A stretch of DNA of 61,632 bases from an uncultured Acidimicrobiales bacterium (GCA_937922045.1 CAKZXA010000012.1:1-61632); one strand, 5' to 3'; shown: positions 34,151-44,902, counted from the first letter of the stretch. Made by a program: numbers and translations. The notes: generated by a model from the sequence alone, not told the origin.

Positions 34151-36913
34151 ATGAAACGACGTGCCACCACCCTGAGAAATGGAAGACCGCGACGGACCTG
34201 GCCGGTGATCGCGGCCAGCGTCGCCCTGGTTATCGCCCTGTTGGGAATCAGCCCCATCGGTCGCATAGAGCTTGCGGCCGCTGACACCCTGCCTGGCCAA
34301 CTGGTAGCCCTGACCGCGGCCGACGGCGATCATTCAGCCAACGCAACCCGTCTCGTGGACCGACAGGAGAGCGCCAACCCGGCCGACGCCTGGACCAACG
34401 CCGACAACCGGTGGGCTGACTCGTCGTATCCGATGACGTCGGTGGTCGATCTCGGTGGCACGCACACCCTGGAAGCTTTCCGTTACTACGCGGGCCAGAT
34501 ACCGTCGCCATCCAGTGCCGCGCTCACCATCGAATCCTCGCTCGATGGCGTGACCTACACCCCGCAAGCCACGGGCATGGCACCGCCCTACGACAGCTGG
34601 TCGGCGGCGATTCAACTGAACGGCTCAGCCCGCTACCTGCGGCTCAGCTTCCAATCGAAGAACGCCCATTTCGATGTGACCGAAGTAGCCGTCTTCGGCA
34701 CACCCGATGACAATGACAATGACGTTGATGATGGCAATGACGATGACGACGGCAACGATCCAACCGGCAACCACACGGCGGTGAACGTTGAGAATTCGGC
34801 CAACGCCGAGCGTCTCATCGATGGCCAATCCGGCCCTGAACCATCAAAGGCTTGGGCCAACGACAACCCTTGGGATCCAGCCAACTGGCCGATGATCGCC
34901 GTCGTCGACCTAGGCACCACTGTCACCGCCGGTGAACTGCGTTACCACGTCGGCAACATCGTCAACCCGGCCAACGATCGCATTGTGTGGGAATACTCCT
35001 CGGAGGCGTCGGGAGATGTCTTCGCCCCGCTCTCTGTTGGCACCGAACACGAATGGAACGACTGGCACATCGCCGAGCTGAGCGGTCAGCAGGTTCGCCG
35101 AGTTCGAGTGACGATGAACTCGGCCGACGAGATGGTGAACCTGTCCGAAGTCGACGTTGTTGGCACCACCGGACCGACGACCACCACCCAACCCGAGACG
35201 ACAACGACGACCGCTGATCCCGAGACGACTACAACCACCGACCCCGGCTCAACCACGACAACCACCACCTCCGATGGCGTCGACGGGCTTCCCAACCCCA
35301 CCGCCGATGGTGCGCTGCAGGACGCACCGCCGTCGCCATCGATGCGAGCCGACGCCTTCGAAGCCAGCACAGCCGCCCATCTCAGCGAACCGTGCCAGGC
35401 TCTCCACGACCGGTACTGGACGACCGGTCCTGATGGGCAGGCCTACAACACCTGGCATCCGGCTATTACCTATATTCCTGGAACGACAACCGTCTGCGAT
35501 TTCGGGCATGAGCACGGGTTCATGCCAACCAAGGCCGGTGCTGAGGTCTTCAATCTTTCGGGTGGCTGGCCAGCGTTCGGCTATGCAGCCGAGCAGGCCG
35601 GGTTCGTCATGAACCACGAAAGCCATGAAGGCCACAAGGTAACCGTGGCCAATTTCCGGGCTGGCTACGGCAACGCCGCCGACAAGGGAGCGATCCTCTA
35701 CGACGCTGGCTTCGACTGCATCTGGCTTTCCAAGATCCATCAGGGATCGTTCAGCCCCGACGCCATCATCAACAGCGTGCACGAGTATTTCCTCACCCTG
35801 CAATGCGATGATGGTCCTGGAGGTTCGGTCGGCACCGAGTTCTCGGTGAAGTTCCTCTATACCTTTGGTGAGCCCGATGTGTTCACCGGGGTTGGTTGCT
35901 ACGACTACCTGCTCGACGACAACGACACGGTCTCGAGCGTGCGGGCCGAAATCACCAGTCGTTACAAGGTCAGCGATCGGCAGTTGGCGATCGCCAACCC
36001 CGACCTCGCCGATATCCCGGCCTTCACCCAGATCCAGTCCCTGCCGCCCAAGCCATCAAATCCGAGCGTTCCGTGGCGGGTTCATGTGCCGTTGCACGCC
36101 GACTTTGTTCAAGACTTCGATGGCAGCGTCCTCGACATCATGAAACGACCTGGCCCCGGCCCGAACCAGACCGCCAATGGGCGTGAGTTCGTATGCGCCA
36201 GCGGCATCGTGTGGAACACCTTGGACACTATCCAAGACGTGACCCTCTGGACCCAACCAAACGACATCGAACGCAACGGTCAGGGTGTGCTCACCATACA
36301 GCCCTACTATTCGGTGATCGACATGCCTTGGATGATCGAGGGAACGACCAATGATCCAGCCGGTCAAGATCCGTATGTGGCCAAACTCAAGCGCACACTC
36401 GATCTTTGTTACCCCAACAACGGTGTGAGGCTTTACGCCGATCAGGGTGGAACCCGCTTCTGCGAACTTGGGCCCTACCAGAAACCGACCGACGATTGGG
36501 AAGATTGGAAGTCACCGTTTAACGGAACACGTCGAGCCGTGAACTTCAAGAGCGCTTGGCTTCGAAACGGGGACAGCAACCCGAGCGATGTTGAACGCTG
36601 GTGCACCGATGCCTACGGTCGATCGACCGACCTTTCGACCGGCCCGTGTCCCGCTGGCCAAATCGAGCAGTACGCCGCAGCCTTCGACAACCATTGGAAC
36701 GACAACCAGCTTTCGTGTCCCTACGCCGATTGCAAAGTCGCCGGCTCGATCCGGTCCACCGATCCGTGGGGCCGTACGTTTGCCGCACCTTCTAATGGTG
36801 CCGGTGGCTATATCGCCCCCGGTCCGGCTAAGGAGTTCATCATCGATCAATCCCAACCGGACGACAATTTCGATGGGCAACCTGATGGTGCCCGTATTCG
36901 TGGCCGAAACTAG
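34151..36913 (+). CDS. Large secreted protein: two discoidin-like domains plus His-rich C-terminal domain of unknown family
   Basis: A 920-residue exported protein from the ATG at 34151. A signal sequence (WPVIAASVALVIALLGI) is followed by two F5/8-type-C-like galactose-binding domains (about residues 45-190 and 215-345; paired motifs such as SVVDLGGTHTLEAFRYYAG and AVVDLGTTVTAGELRYHVG), separated by an Asp/Asn-rich linker and followed by a Thr-rich linker. The last roughly 530 residues are an unrecognised domain with many paired Cys and a His cluster (CDFGHEHGFMP, NHESHEGHKV), which could bind metal. Discoidin domains usually attach enzymes to polysaccharide, so a carbohydrate-active or surface role is inferred. 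The C-terminus (DDNFDGQPDGARIRG) is Asp-rich. Confidence 0.85.
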   Translation: MKRRATTLRNGRPRRTWPVIAASVALVIALLGISPIGRIELAAADTLPGQLVALTAADGDHSANATRLVDRQESANPADAWTNADNRWADSSYPMTSVVDLGGTHTLEAFRYYAGQIPSPSSAALTIESSLDGVTYTPQATGMAPPYDSWSAAIQLNGSARYLRLSFQSKNAHFDVTEVAVFGTPDDNDNDVDDGNDDDDGNDPTGNHTAVNVENSANAERLIDGQSGPEPSKAWANDNPWDPANWPMIAVVDLGTTVTAGELRYHVGNIVNPANDRIVWEYSSEASGDVFAPLSVGTEHEWNDWHIAELSGQQVRRVRVTMNSADEMVNLSEVDVVGTTGPTTTTQPETTTTTADPETTTTTDPGSTTTTTTSDGVDGLPNPTADGALQDAPPSPSMRADAFEASTAAHLSEPCQALHDRYWTTGPDGQAYNTWHPAITYIPGTTTVCDFGHEHGFMPTKAGAEVFNLSGGWPAFGYAAEQAGFVMNHESHEGHKVTVANFRAGYGNAADKGAILYDAGFDCIWLSKIHQGSFSPDAIINSVHEYFLTLQCDDGPGGSVGTEFSVKFLYTFGEPDVFTGVGCYDYLLDDNDTVSSVRAEITSRYKVSDRQLAIANPDLADIPAFTQIQSLPPKPSNPSVPWRVHVPLHADFVQDFDGSVLDIMKRPGPGPNQTANGREFVCASGIVWNTLDTIQDVTLWTQPNDIERNGQGVLTIQPYYSVIDMPWMIEGTTNDPAGQDPYVAKLKRTLDLCYPNNGVRLYADQGGTRFCELGPYQKPTDDWEDWKSPFNGTRRAVNFKSAWLRNGDSNPSDVERWCTDAYGRSTDLSTGPCPAGQIEQYAAAFDNHWNDNQLSCPYADCKVAGSIRSTDPWGRTFAAPSNGAGGYIAPGPAKEFIIDQSQPDDNFDGQPDGARIRGRN

Positions 36914-37050
36914 CCCTACCGGCCTGAAACAGACCGGTTGAACGCACCTTTTGTTTTGGCGGGTCGGGTCTCAGCCGTTTTCGGCGCGGTCAGTTGTCGG
37001 ATAGTGTGAGCCTCAGCAAGATAGACCGAAGGTGGTAGTTAGGGACATTG

Positions 37051-38211
37051 GTGGGAGCTGAAAAGAGGGGCATGCGTCGCTGTGCGGCAGGTCTGGCCGT
37101 TCTCTTCATCGCGGCTGCTCTGGTGTCGGTCTGGCCCGGTGGGGCTAGAGCCAACGGGTCACTCGTCGATCCCCCATCGCGCCTCTACGCCTGCCGGTTC
37201 TTGGAGCGATTCAGTCCGGCGTGCGCGAATCTGTGGGAGTCAAACCCCCAAGCACTCTTTGACTGGATGGACGTCAGCCTGCCGGACGTTGCCGGTCGGC
37301 ATCGCCAAGCCATTCCCAACGGCCAGCTATGCAGTGCCGGTCAAACGAAATACGCAGCGTTGGATCGCGCCAGTCAGGACTGGCCGGTTACCGATCTGGT
37401 CGCACTGCCATCGGGCATCTTCCGCCTCACGTATCAGGCCATAGAAGCGCATCCTGCCGAGTACGTTCGCGTTTACTTGACGAGGGAAGGCTTCAACTCG
37501 ACGACGAACGCATTGGGTTGGGCAGACCTCGAGCTCGTGTACACCAGCAGATCGCTGCCAGCCGCAGACGTCCATGAGTTCGATATCTTGCTGCCACCTC
37601 GAACCGGCCAACAAATCCTCTACACCATCTTTCAACGCAGCGATAGCCCCGAGGCCTTTTACGCCTGTGCCGATGTGCGATTGCTCACCGTGGATGGCCG
37701 TGCGAGCACCACGCTCGCTCCCGATGGCGGTAACTCGTTGACCACAATGACAACGCGCCGAAGCACCACCTCCACCCTTCGCCAGTCGACAACCACCACC
37801 GAGCCGTCCACCACGACGACGAGAAAGAAGCGAGCGATAACGATCTCTCGGGCGTCTTCAACGTCTTCAACGACGGCGCCTCAGACCTCATCGACCGCCT
37901 CGACCACCTCAACGACCGAAGTCTCGACAACCACGTCGTCTACCTCATCGACCATCGCGGAATCAGAGAACGACACGAGCACGACCGATGGCGCCGTCGT
38001 ACTGATCCCCCGAGCGGCTGATGCAGGTGATGCCGCAAACACCGGAGGTGTCGTGAGAGAGGTGGCGGCAGACTTCTCGGATTTGAGCTCCACCTCGACC
38101 GAGGAAGGCGGCTCACTAGCCACCGTCATCGCTCTGATGGCTTCCGGATTGCTGGCCATAGCGGGGATAACCACGCATCTGACGCGAGGACGAACCCGCA
38201 GAGCCCTTTAA
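37051..38211 (+). CDS. AA10 LPMO-like / chitin-binding type 4 protein with His1 replaced by Asn, membrane anchored
   Basis: The mature protein should start right after the signal peptide (GGARA) with NGSLVDPPSRLYACR. In AA10 lytic polysaccharide monooxygenases this position is HGxxxxPxSR, whose N-terminal His forms half of the copper brace; here codon 37153-37155 is AAC (Asn) instead of a His codon. The rest of the domain is intact: LPDVAGRHRQAIPNGQLCSAG, the second brace His in AIEAHPAEYVRVYLT, and RSDSPEAFYACADV with the axial Phe. A Thr/Ser-rich stalk (about residues 230-330) and a C-terminal membrane helix (TVIALMASGLLAIAGI) with a basic tail follow. The start at GTG 37051 has AGGGAC upstream; ATG 37072 is an alternative. 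Confidence 0.85.
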   Translation: MGAEKRGMRRCAAGLAVLFIAAALVSVWPGGARANGSLVDPPSRLYACRFLERFSPACANLWESNPQALFDWMDVSLPDVAGRHRQAIPNGQLCSAGQTKYAALDRASQDWPVTDLVALPSGIFRLTYQAIEAHPAEYVRVYLTREGFNSTTNALGWADLELVYTSRSLPAADVHEFDILLPPRTGQQILYTIFQRSDSPEAFYACADVRLLTVDGRASTTLAPDGGNSLTTMTTRRSTTSTLRQSTTTTEPSTTTTRKKRAITISRASSTSSTTAPQTSSTASTTSTTEVSTTTSSTSSTIAESENDTSTTDGAVVLIPRAADAGDAANTGGVVREVAADFSDLSSTSTEEGGSLATVIALMASGLLAIAGITTHLTRGRTRRAL

Positions 38212-38301
38212 GCCGTTGCACAAAGCAGATTTACCTACGACGCTGGGAGCGCTAGCCTGCTAAACATGCAGGCGCGGGCGGGCCGCCGAAAGAGGACAAC
38301 A

Positions 38302-38505
38302 ATGAAGCGATTTGCAGCAGCTGTACTAGCCACCGCTTTCCTATGTATCGGAACCGTTGGAGCGTCAGCCACTGAGCCAAAAGGCAATGCCCACGGTAAA
38401 GACTGTGGATTTGGTGAACGTCACGCCGAAAAGGCCCGCAATGGCGAGATCGGCGGCGACGGCCACAAGCCTGGTAACCATCGCGGTGCCAGCACTTGCG
38501 ACTGA
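38302..38505 (+). CDS. Small secreted Gly/His-rich protein (67 aa)
   Basis: The ATG at 38302 follows AGAGGAC by about 5 nt. A clear signal peptide (MKRFAAAVLATAFLCIGTVGASA) leads into a short mature chain of about 44 residues, rich in Gly, His, Asn and Lys, with two Cys residues (KDCGFGERH and ASTCD) that could form one disulfide. No family is recognised. It lies between the membrane-anchored LPMO-like gene (same strand, 90 nt upstream) and the convergent MocR regulator. Confidence 0.65.
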   Translation: MKRFAAAVLATAFLCIGTVGASATEPKGNAHGKDCGFGERHAEKARNGEIGGDGHKPGNHRGASTCD

Positions 38506-38558
38506 ACCGGTTGTAGGAAGTACGACCCCCGGTTTGCCGTTGCGACGTTGAGGCGTCG

Positions 38559-39941
38559 CTAGCGGCCCATTCGAGGGTCGGCAGCAGCTGCCAGGGCGTC
38601 GGCGATGACAGAAAAGTCGCCGCGCGCGTTGGCGGCTGTTACGCGCACGTGAGGCGACGTGTCGTGTACCCGGAACGGCTCGCCTGGCGACACGCCAATA
38701 CCGGCTGCCGCCAAACCGATCGTGGCCAGCTGCTCTGATCCGACCGGCACCCAGAGATTGAGTCCGTGGCCGACGTAAACCGGAACGCCGCGTTCGGTCA
38801 ACTCTTTGCCAAGCTGCTCGCGCCGGTATGCATAGATCTCGGTTGCTTTGGCCACGAGTTCTGACACACGATCGCTGGTCAGCATGGCCAGCAGCGTCCG
38901 CTGGATAAGACGACTTGTCCACCCGGGCCCGAGTTGGCGGCGTCGCTGGATCTGGTCGATGCCTTCAACCGGACCGCTAAGAGCGGCAATCCGTAGGTCG
39001 GGGCCGTAGGTCTTGGAGAAGCTGTGAATGTGGTAGACCCGCGCCGGGAGCCATCGACCGAGACTCAACGGTGCACCGTTGGACAGGGTGTTGGATGCGG
39101 TTGTGGCCGTGCCGGCGTGATCGTCTTCGATGATGAGAACATCGGTTGGAGCCAGTAGTTGGGCGATGGCTTCGGCTCGATCTGGGCTGAGCGAAATCCC
39201 GGTCGGATTGTGGGCGCTGGTTTGGAGCACGATGGCTGCAGGATCGCGATCGAGGGCGGCGCCCACCGCATCGAGCCGAGGCCCATGGTCATCGAGTGGC
39301 AGGCCGACGATCTCGGCTCCGGCCAAGTCGAGCTGGTCGAGAAGCAGGGGGTAGGTTGGGTCTTCGACAAGGACGACGTCGCCGAGCTTGATCGTGGCTG
39401 CGATCACCCGGTCGAGTCCGTCATTGGCGCCATCGACGATGGTGAAGGCGGGGGCATCGTAGGGCCAGCGTCGGCGCAGCTCGACTTCGAGATCGGAGAG
39501 AACCGGTGGGTCGAGGTAGGAGGTGATCTCCGGTCTTGGGTGTGCTTCGAGCTCGGCGAGGACGGTGGCCAGCACCGGGCCAAGCGGTGGCAACAGCTCG
39601 GGGTCGGGAGTGCCGGTGCTTAGGTCTACTTCGAGTCGTCCGCCGGTCGGCACCTGCCAGTAGCGGCTTCGGCCGTGCCCGGCGAAGGGCCGTACCGTCG
39701 TGCCTCGTCGACGATCGGTTTCGATGAGTCGGTGGCGCCGCATGATGGCCCAGGCAGCAGCAACCGTGGAGGAACTCACGCCAAGGTGAGACGCCATCGA
39801 ACGAATCGGTGGCAGCAGATCGCCCGACGCGAGCGTGCCATCGCTCATCAGTTGTCCCAGCGCTTTGGCGATGCCATCGGCATCCCAAGGCCCGTCTCGC
39901 TCGACCTCTCGACCACTCATGGCCGAGAAAACTTTTTGCAT
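38559..39941 (-). CDS. MocR-type regulator (GntR HTH fused to class I aminotransferase)
   Basis: A 460-residue regulator. Residues about 15-85 are a GntR winged helix (GDLLPPIRSMASHLGVSSSTVAAAWAIMRRHRLIET). The rest is a class I/II aminotransferase-like domain with TSAHNPTGISLS, IEDDHAG and the PLP Lys in HSFSKTYGPDLR. MocR proteins sense amino acids or PLP adducts and control amino-acid or vitamin B6 genes. It is divergent from the aminotransferase-hydantoinase-dehydrogenase operon with only 50 bp between starts, so it most likely controls that operon and itself. An in-frame ATG 21 nt downstream is an alternative start. Confidence 0.9.
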   Translation of the reverse strand: MQKVFSAMSGREVERDGPWDADGIAKALGQLMSDGTLASGDLLPPIRSMASHLGVSSSTVAAAWAIMRRHRLIETDRRRGTTVRPFAGHGRSRYWQVPTGGRLEVDLSTGTPDPELLPPLGPVLATVLAELEAHPRPEITSYLDPPVLSDLEVELRRRWPYDAPAFTIVDGANDGLDRVIAATIKLGDVVLVEDPTYPLLLDQLDLAGAEIVGLPLDDHGPRLDAVGAALDRDPAAIVLQTSAHNPTGISLSPDRAEAIAQLLAPTDVLIIEDDHAGTATTASNTLSNGAPLSLGRWLPARVYHIHSFSKTYGPDLRIAALSGPVEGIDQIQRRRQLGPGWTSRLIQRTLLAMLTSDRVSELVAKATEIYAYRREQLGKELTERGVPVYVGHGLNLWVPVGSEQLATIGLAAAGIGVSPGEPFRVHDTSPHVRVTAANARGDFSVIADALAAAADPRMGR

Positions 39942-39960
39942 ACAACAAAGTACTACTTGT
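39942..39960. promoter_or_regulatory. AAGTA-C-TACTT dyad in the MocR/aminotransferase intergenic region
   Basis: AAGTA (39948-39952) and TACTT (39954-39958) form a perfect inverted repeat, weakly extended by ACA and TGT on each side. It is the only clear symmetry in the 50-bp AT-rich spacer shared by the two divergent genes, so it is the natural operator candidate for MocR. The aminotransferase start at 39992 lacks a ribosome site, which points to a leaderless message. Confidence 0.45.
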
Positions 39961-39991
39961 TCTCAATCAAAAGATCAAATACCTTCAGATT

Positions 39992-41293
39992 ATGTCATCT
40001 TCAGGGACCACATCAGCTGAACTCGCCGACCGCTACCGGGCAGTGCTGCCCTCGTTCCTCTCGCCCTACTACAGCGAGCCGATTTCGATCGATCGTGGCG
40101 AGGGCAGTTATGTCTATGACCTCGAAGACAACCGCTACCTCGACTTCTTCGGTGGTGTGCTCACCACCATGGTCGGCCACAACAACGCCAAGGTCACCGC
40201 TGCTGTACAGGCCCAGGCGGCCAAGGTGCTACACACCTCCACCTTGTATCTGTCGGAACCGATGATCGAATGTGCCGAGAAGATCGCCCAGCTTTCGGGC
40301 ATCCCCGACGCTAGAGTCTTCCTGACCCCATCCGGCACCGAAGCCAACGAGACCGCTCTTCTTCTGGCCACCTCGTATCGCAAGTCGAATCAGATCCTGG
40401 CCATGCGCAACAGCTACCACGGCCGCTCGTTCGGGGCTCAGGCCATCACATCGCACAGTTCGTGGTCTTCCACCAGCCTTTCCGGGCTTCAGGTCACCTT
40501 CGTCCAGGGCCCGTACCAGCTTCGCAGCCCCTTCCCCGACCTCGACGCTGCCGACTACACCGATGCCTGCGTTCAAGACTTGAGCCAGCTGCTCACGATG
40601 ACGTCAGCCGGGGATGTGGCGGCCATGATCGCAGAACCGATCCAGGGTGTTGGCGGCTTCGCTACACCGTCGGACGGGTTCTACGGCTCGATCAAGAAGG
40701 AGCTCGACAACAAGGGCATCTTGTTCATCTCCGATGAGGTTCAAACCGGATGGGGCCGCACCGGCGACCACTTCTGGGGCTACGAGGCTCACGACATCGT
40801 GCCCGACATGTTGACCTTCGCCAAGGGTGTCGGCAACGGGCTCGCCCTTTCCGGTGTCGTGGCTCGGGCGGAGATCATGGACACGATCAACGTCTTGAAC
40901 TTCTCGACCTTTGGCGGCGCACCGCTGGCCGCGGCGGCCGGCGTGGCCACGATCGACTATGTGCTGGAGAACAACCTTCAGCAAAACGCGGCCGAGATGG
41001 GCCGCCGATTCCGCGACGGGCTCGAGGCCCTTGCCGCTGAGACGCCATGGATCGCCGAGGTGCGTGGCCGCGGCCTGATGCAGGCGTTCGAAACGGTGGA
41101 GCCTGGCTCGCTCGAGCCTTCCTCCGCCCGAGCCGGAGCGGTTCTGGAAGCGGCCAAGACCGGGAATCTGCTCGTGGGTAAGGGCGGCCTCTACGGCAAT
41201 GTGATCCGTATGGCCCCGATGTTGAACGTGACCGCTTCGGAGATCGACGAAGGCCTGGCCGCTCTTCGAGCCGCTGTAGCCACCATTGATTAA
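39992..41293 (+). CDS. Class III aminotransferase (AGXT2 / beta-alanine or 3-aminoisobutyrate type)
   Basis: A 433-residue PLP enzyme of the omega-aminotransferase family. Landmarks are DFFGGVLTTMVGHNN, TPSGTEANETALLLA, SYHGRSFGAQA, Asp248 in ISDEVQTGWGRTGDHFWGYE and the PLP Lys278 in LTFAKGVGNG. The AGXT2-like branch moves amino groups from beta-alanine, 3-aminoisobutyrate or alanine to glyoxylate or pyruvate. Together with the downstream hydantoinase and methylmalonate-semialdehyde dehydrogenase it fits the lower part of reductive pyrimidine catabolism, where beta-amino acids give semialdehydes. It is followed after 9 nt by the hydantoinase gene. Confidence 0.9.
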   Translation: MSSSGTTSAELADRYRAVLPSFLSPYYSEPISIDRGEGSYVYDLEDNRYLDFFGGVLTTMVGHNNAKVTAAVQAQAAKVLHTSTLYLSEPMIECAEKIAQLSGIPDARVFLTPSGTEANETALLLATSYRKSNQILAMRNSYHGRSFGAQAITSHSSWSSTSLSGLQVTFVQGPYQLRSPFPDLDAADYTDACVQDLSQLLTMTSAGDVAAMIAEPIQGVGGFATPSDGFYGSIKKELDNKGILFISDEVQTGWGRTGDHFWGYEAHDIVPDMLTFAKGVGNGLALSGVVARAEIMDTINVLNFSTFGGAPLAAAAGVATIDYVLENNLQQNAAEMGRRFRDGLEALAAETPWIAEVRGRGLMQAFETVEPGSLEPSSARAGAVLEAAKTGNLLVGKGGLYGNVIRMAPMLNVTASEIDEGLAALRAAVATID

Positions 41294-41302
41294 GGTGCTG
41301 GC

Positions 41303-42715
41303 ATGACCCTGCTCATCAAGAACGGCACGCTCATCAGTGCCACCGGCACGTCGCTCACCGATGTGTTGGTGGACGGGGAGACCGTCGTCGCCCTTCTTCA
41401 GCCCGGCTCCACACTGGCCGAGGCGGCTGAGGCCGGCGCCGAGCGGGTGATGGACGCAACCGGTCGCTACGTGCTCCCCGGTGGGGTCGATGTGCACACC
41501 CACATGCAGCTCCCCGTGGCCGGAACGACCTCGTCAGACACCTTCGAATCGGGGACCACGGCTGCCGCCTGGGGCGGTACGACAACCATCATCGACTTCG
41601 CCACCCAGGCGAAGGGCGAACTGGTGCGACCCTCGCTGGAAGCTCGGATGGCCGAGGCCGAGGGTAACTGTGCCATCGACTACGGCCTTCACATGGTGAT
41701 CGGCGATGTCGACCAGGCGTCGCTGAAAGAGATGACGGTTTTGGTCGACGAGGGCATCAGCAGCTTCAAACTGTTCATGGCCTACCCGGGCACGATGTAT
41801 TCAGACGACGGCGACATTCTGCGAGCCATGCTCAACGCTTCCGAAACGGGGGCCATGATCATGATGCACGCGGAGAACGGTATCGCCATCGATGTTCTGG
41901 CTGAACGGGCCGCGGCCCGCGGCGAAACCGATCCGGTGAACCATGGGTATGTGCGTCGTGAAGAGTTGGAAAGTGAGGCGACGCACCGGGCCATTCAGCT
42001 GGCCAAGGTCGGCGCCTCGCCGCTCTACATCGTGCACCTGTCGGCCTCGGGCGCATTGGAGGAAGTGGTACGAGCTCGAGATGCTGGCGCCAACGTCTTC
42101 GCCGAGACCTGTCCTCAGTACCTCCACCTGAACCTTGAAGATCATCTCGGCCTGCCCGGCTTTGAGGGAGCAAAGTATGTTTGTTCCACGCCACTGCGCT
42201 CCAAGCACGAACATCACCACGCGGATCTGTGGCGCGGCCTACGCACCGATGATCTGTCGGTCGTTTCCACCGACCACTGCCCTTTTTGTATGAAGGATCA
42301 AAAGGAGATGGGTCGCAACGACTTTCGGTTCATCCCCAATGGCATCGGTGGGGTCGAGCATCGCATGGACCTTATCTATCAGGGTGTCGTGCAGGGTGAA
42401 ATCAGCCTGGCCCGATGGGTGGAGTTGTGTGCGACCACGCCGGCCCGGATGTTCGGCCTCTATCCTCGCAAGGGTGTGATCCAACCTGGTTCCGACGCCG
42501 ACATCGTGCTCTATGACCCCGAGGCGAGCTGGACCATCAGTGTCGACAATCACCATATGAACCTCGACTACTCGGCCTATGAAGGATTCGAGGTGCAGGG
42601 CCGGGTCGATACGGTGTTGTCGCGAGGCCAGGTGGTAGTGGAAAAGAACACATACGTCGGCACCAAGGGCCATGGGCGGTACCTGCGCCGGGGTCTTACG
42701 AACTACTTGAAGTAA
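41303..42715 (+). CDS. hydA: Dihydropyrimidinase (D-hydantoinase)
   Basis: A 470-residue cyclic amidohydrolase that opens dihydrouracil/dihydrothymine rings to N-carbamoyl-beta-amino acids. The binuclear zinc site is complete: H65/H67 in VDVHTHMQ, the carboxylated Lys156 in SSFKLFMAY, H189 in MMHAEN, H245 in IVHLSAS and Asp324 in VSTDHCPF. The length and the C-terminal NHHMNLDYSAYEGFEVQGRVDTVLSRG strand are normal for the family. It lies 9 nt after the aminotransferase gene and 67 nt before the dehydrogenase gene. The dihydropyrimidine dehydrogenase and beta-ureidopropionase expected for a full pathway are not in this window. Confidence 0.92.
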   Translation: MTLLIKNGTLISATGTSLTDVLVDGETVVALLQPGSTLAEAAEAGAERVMDATGRYVLPGGVDVHTHMQLPVAGTTSSDTFESGTTAAAWGGTTTIIDFATQAKGELVRPSLEARMAEAEGNCAIDYGLHMVIGDVDQASLKEMTVLVDEGISSFKLFMAYPGTMYSDDGDILRAMLNASETGAMIMMHAENGIAIDVLAERAAARGETDPVNHGYVRREELESEATHRAIQLAKVGASPLYIVHLSASGALEEVVRARDAGANVFAETCPQYLHLNLEDHLGLPGFEGAKYVCSTPLRSKHEHHHADLWRGLRTDDLSVVSTDHCPFCMKDQKEMGRNDFRFIPNGIGGVEHRMDLIYQGVVQGEISLARWVELCATTPARMFGLYPRKGVIQPGSDADIVLYDPEASWTISVDNHHMNLDYSAYEGFEVQGRVDTVLSRGQVVVEKNTYVGTKGHGRYLRRGLTNYLK

Positions 42716-42782
42716 GCCAGAACACAGCGTTCGAGAAACGTCAACCAAAAATCCGAACCTCAGAGAAAACTGTGAGAAGACC

Positions 42783-44270
<1,488 letters not shown>

Positions 44271-44293
44271 ACACGAGCGAACGAAAAAAGAAA

Positions 44294-44336
44294 GAAGGTG
44301 ACGCACCTACCCGTGGGGGAGCGGTGCGTCACCTTC
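44294..44336 (+). terminator. Strong 14-bp hairpin after mmsA
   Basis: GAAGGTGACGCACC (44294-44307) pairs perfectly with GGTGCGTCACCTTC (44323-44336) around a 15-nt loop. An A-rich run precedes it, so on the reverse strand it would be a classic terminator with T-tract; on the forward strand it still should end or protect the mmsA message. The following 270 nt to the next gene contain a small GGGGA/TCCCC hairpin at 44462-44475 and promoter-like AT-rich DNA. Confidence 0.65.
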
Positions 44337-44632
44337 TCGAGGCCGCCGTGTGCCCAATCCCTCAGAAAATCCCCTGCATGTCGGCCCGCCGCCGCCAACC
44401 AAAGGTGACCTTGGAATCGTTACAAGGACCAAAGTAGTTCAACCCTGCTGAGATGGGCTATGGGGACCGCTCCCCGGTCGGAATCTTTTGGTACCGTTTT
44501 TGGTTACTACTGGTGCGTGTCTTTATCTCGGATTTTCACCGGTCGGTTTCACTAGGACCTCAGTACGCCGTGTACTGTCGGGTATCGATCGGCCTGGAGT
44601 CCGGCAGGTCGATGGCGAAGAAAGGCTTCATC

Positions 44633-44902
44633 ATGCAGATGTTCAATCAAATCGTGCAGTCAGCTCGTGCCGGAATCACCGGCGAGTACACCTCAACGGT
44701 ACGCGTCGTCGATGCTCTGCTTGATCTTCGCTCCGAGGCGGCCGACCTCGACCAGGCTCAGCTGGTTGGAGAGCTCGACGAAGCGTTGAGTGCCATGCCC
44801 GGCCGCAACGTCGTGGCCAACACCTGGCTCGTCGAGACTTTGGATCGTTTCGAGGGTGCCTTTGATGCCCTACCGGAGCGGTGTCCAGAACCGGTTAGCT
44901 AG
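44633..44902 (+). CDS. Small helical protein of unknown function (89 aa)
   Basis: The ATG at 44633 has AAAGGC about 9 nt upstream; an in-frame ATG at 44612 would add seven residues. The product is soluble and almost wholly helical, acidic in the middle (SEAADLDQAQLVGELDEAL) with a C-terminal amphipathic helix (TWLVETLDRFEGAFDALPE). No motif or family is recognised. It is 110 nt upstream of the membrane-anchored sigma factor on the same strand and could be a partner or simply unrelated. Confidence 0.6.
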   Translation: MQMFNQIVQSARAGITGEYTSTVRVVDALLDLRSEAADLDQAQLVGELDEALSAMPGRNVVANTWLVETLDRFEGAFDALPERCPEPVS

